Source of the DNA: Klebsormidium nitens
Lineage: Eukaryota > Streptophyta > Klebsormidiophyceae > Klebsormidiales > Klebsormidiaceae
DNA: 31,651 nucleotides
Assembly: GCA_000708835.1 (NCBI GenBank)
Contig: DF236996.1
Location: 253,250-284,900 of the forward strand
Direction of reading: 5' to 3'
Position 1 is the first letter of the stretch. Each line of letters starts with the position of its first letter. This document shows positions 30,975 through 31,651 of this stretch, piece after piece. Under the pieces are notes generated by a model. The model ran no database searches. It was not told the origin of the DNA and worked only from the letters and a program-made list of their open reading frames with translations. The position numbers were made by a program, and so were the translations under genes.

Positions 30975-31651
30975 GCTTCTCCACGCGTGTATCCCAGGAA
31001 GGAATCAGCGTTAACCAAGTTTGGTTTGTAAGTGGTGAGACGGTGCCAGGAGAACCTGGTTGGATGTTCTTGATAAAGCAGAACTTTGTGAATAAGGGCG
31101 AATATTAAAGCTCACTGTGCTTTCGAGCAGCAATGTTGGTGCCCATCCGCCGTGTTGCTGAAAGATCAGACAGCCTTCAATTCGACTTTCAACAACGCAA
31201 CAGAATGCGACCCAGGTGATATTGAATGACGGTTCAAAGCAGCTTTCTTTGACGCAACGATATTCTGCATCGAGTCACCAATTCCGCAAGCTGATGCGTC
31301 GCCCATGTACTATTGGCCGTACGCAAATTGAGCTACAGAACACTACCGTATATTGAATGCTCATAACGTATGGCGCTGAGTTCTGCCATGGCTGCCGTTG
31401 ACTGTTAATATGGATTCCAGCTGGACAGTGATGGTGGCATTCTCAGCTACTAGGTAGTCGCAGAGAAGCAACCCAAAGAAACGAAGGGAGTTCCTTCTGG
31501 GAATTGAATCCACTTCAATCCTGGATACACTGTACGGATGGGGTGTACTGTACAGTGTAGACACTGGAGAGGTGCTGGAGAGCGCTCCCCAAGAGTTAGG
31601 GTACCGTCATTTTACGTACCCGGTACCCCCCCATATTTATTTGGGGGGGGG
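30975..31651. other. upstream region of the DUF900-type gene, no gene seen
   Basis: This should hold the promoter of the minus-strand gene starting at 30974. No coding frame is convincing. Inverted repeats occur at 31526-31559 (TACACTGTAC / GTACAGTGTA) and 31599-31628 (GGGTACCG / CGGTACCC). The window ends in a C run, an AT core and a G run, a low-complexity tract that may be poorly assembled. Confidence 0.55.

Noticed and set aside
1-31651. CRISPR arrays, operons, bacterial promoters or insertion sequences
   Set aside because: None are present; gene structure is eukaryotic with spliceosomal introns.

Overview
The window reads as nuclear DNA of a green plant or streptophyte alga. Its genes are cut by many GT-AG introns with gtgag/gtaag-type donors. 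It holds a plant-type MATE transporter and a BAHD acyltransferase, and there are no operons. A Klebsormidium-like charophyte would fit the intron density and the roughly 6-8 kb per gene, but that is inference; nothing in the sequence fixes the genus.

Layout: (1) 76-5690, plus strand, an alpha/beta-hydrolase gene whose first exon carries the HGTF and AHSHGG motifs and two membrane segments, followed by a chain of short downstream exons. Its reading frame is broken three times. (2) 5691-7368, intergenic, with a perfect 24-bp palindrome and a heat-shock-element-like site. (3) 7369-13766, minus strand, a complete nine-exon MATE/DTX transporter (564 aa) that joins in frame throughout. (4) 13767-18185, a 4.4-kb divergent spacer with only weak ORFs and an inverted repeat. 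(5) 18186-23974, plus strand, an eight-exon BAHD acyltransferase (about 481 aa) with HXXXD and a variant DFGWG motif. (6) 23975-26000, convergent spacer. (7) 26001-30974, minus strand, a five-exon DUF900-type alpha/beta hydrolase (about 752 aa) with a possible organelle-targeting N-terminus and a long helical N-terminal region; one base appears to be missing in its last exon. (8) 30975-31651, upstream sequence with small inverted repeats.

The most unusual signal is not a gene. In the MATE gene (exons 2, 4 and 6) and the BAHD gene (exon 6), short blocks spanning an exon-intron junction are repeated in tandem inside the adjacent intron. The copies diverge, and several still carry a usable splice site. 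One MATE copy forms a 60-nt, phase-compatible, stop-free candidate cassette exon resembling the end of exon 6. This looks like repeated local duplication of splice junctions, a possible route to new introns, decoy splice sites or alternative exons.

The MATE transporter and BAHD acyltransferase are head to head and could serve one specialised-metabolism function (acylated phenolic or amine plus export), but only their position supports this. The two outer genes are both alpha/beta hydrolases, from different subfamilies.
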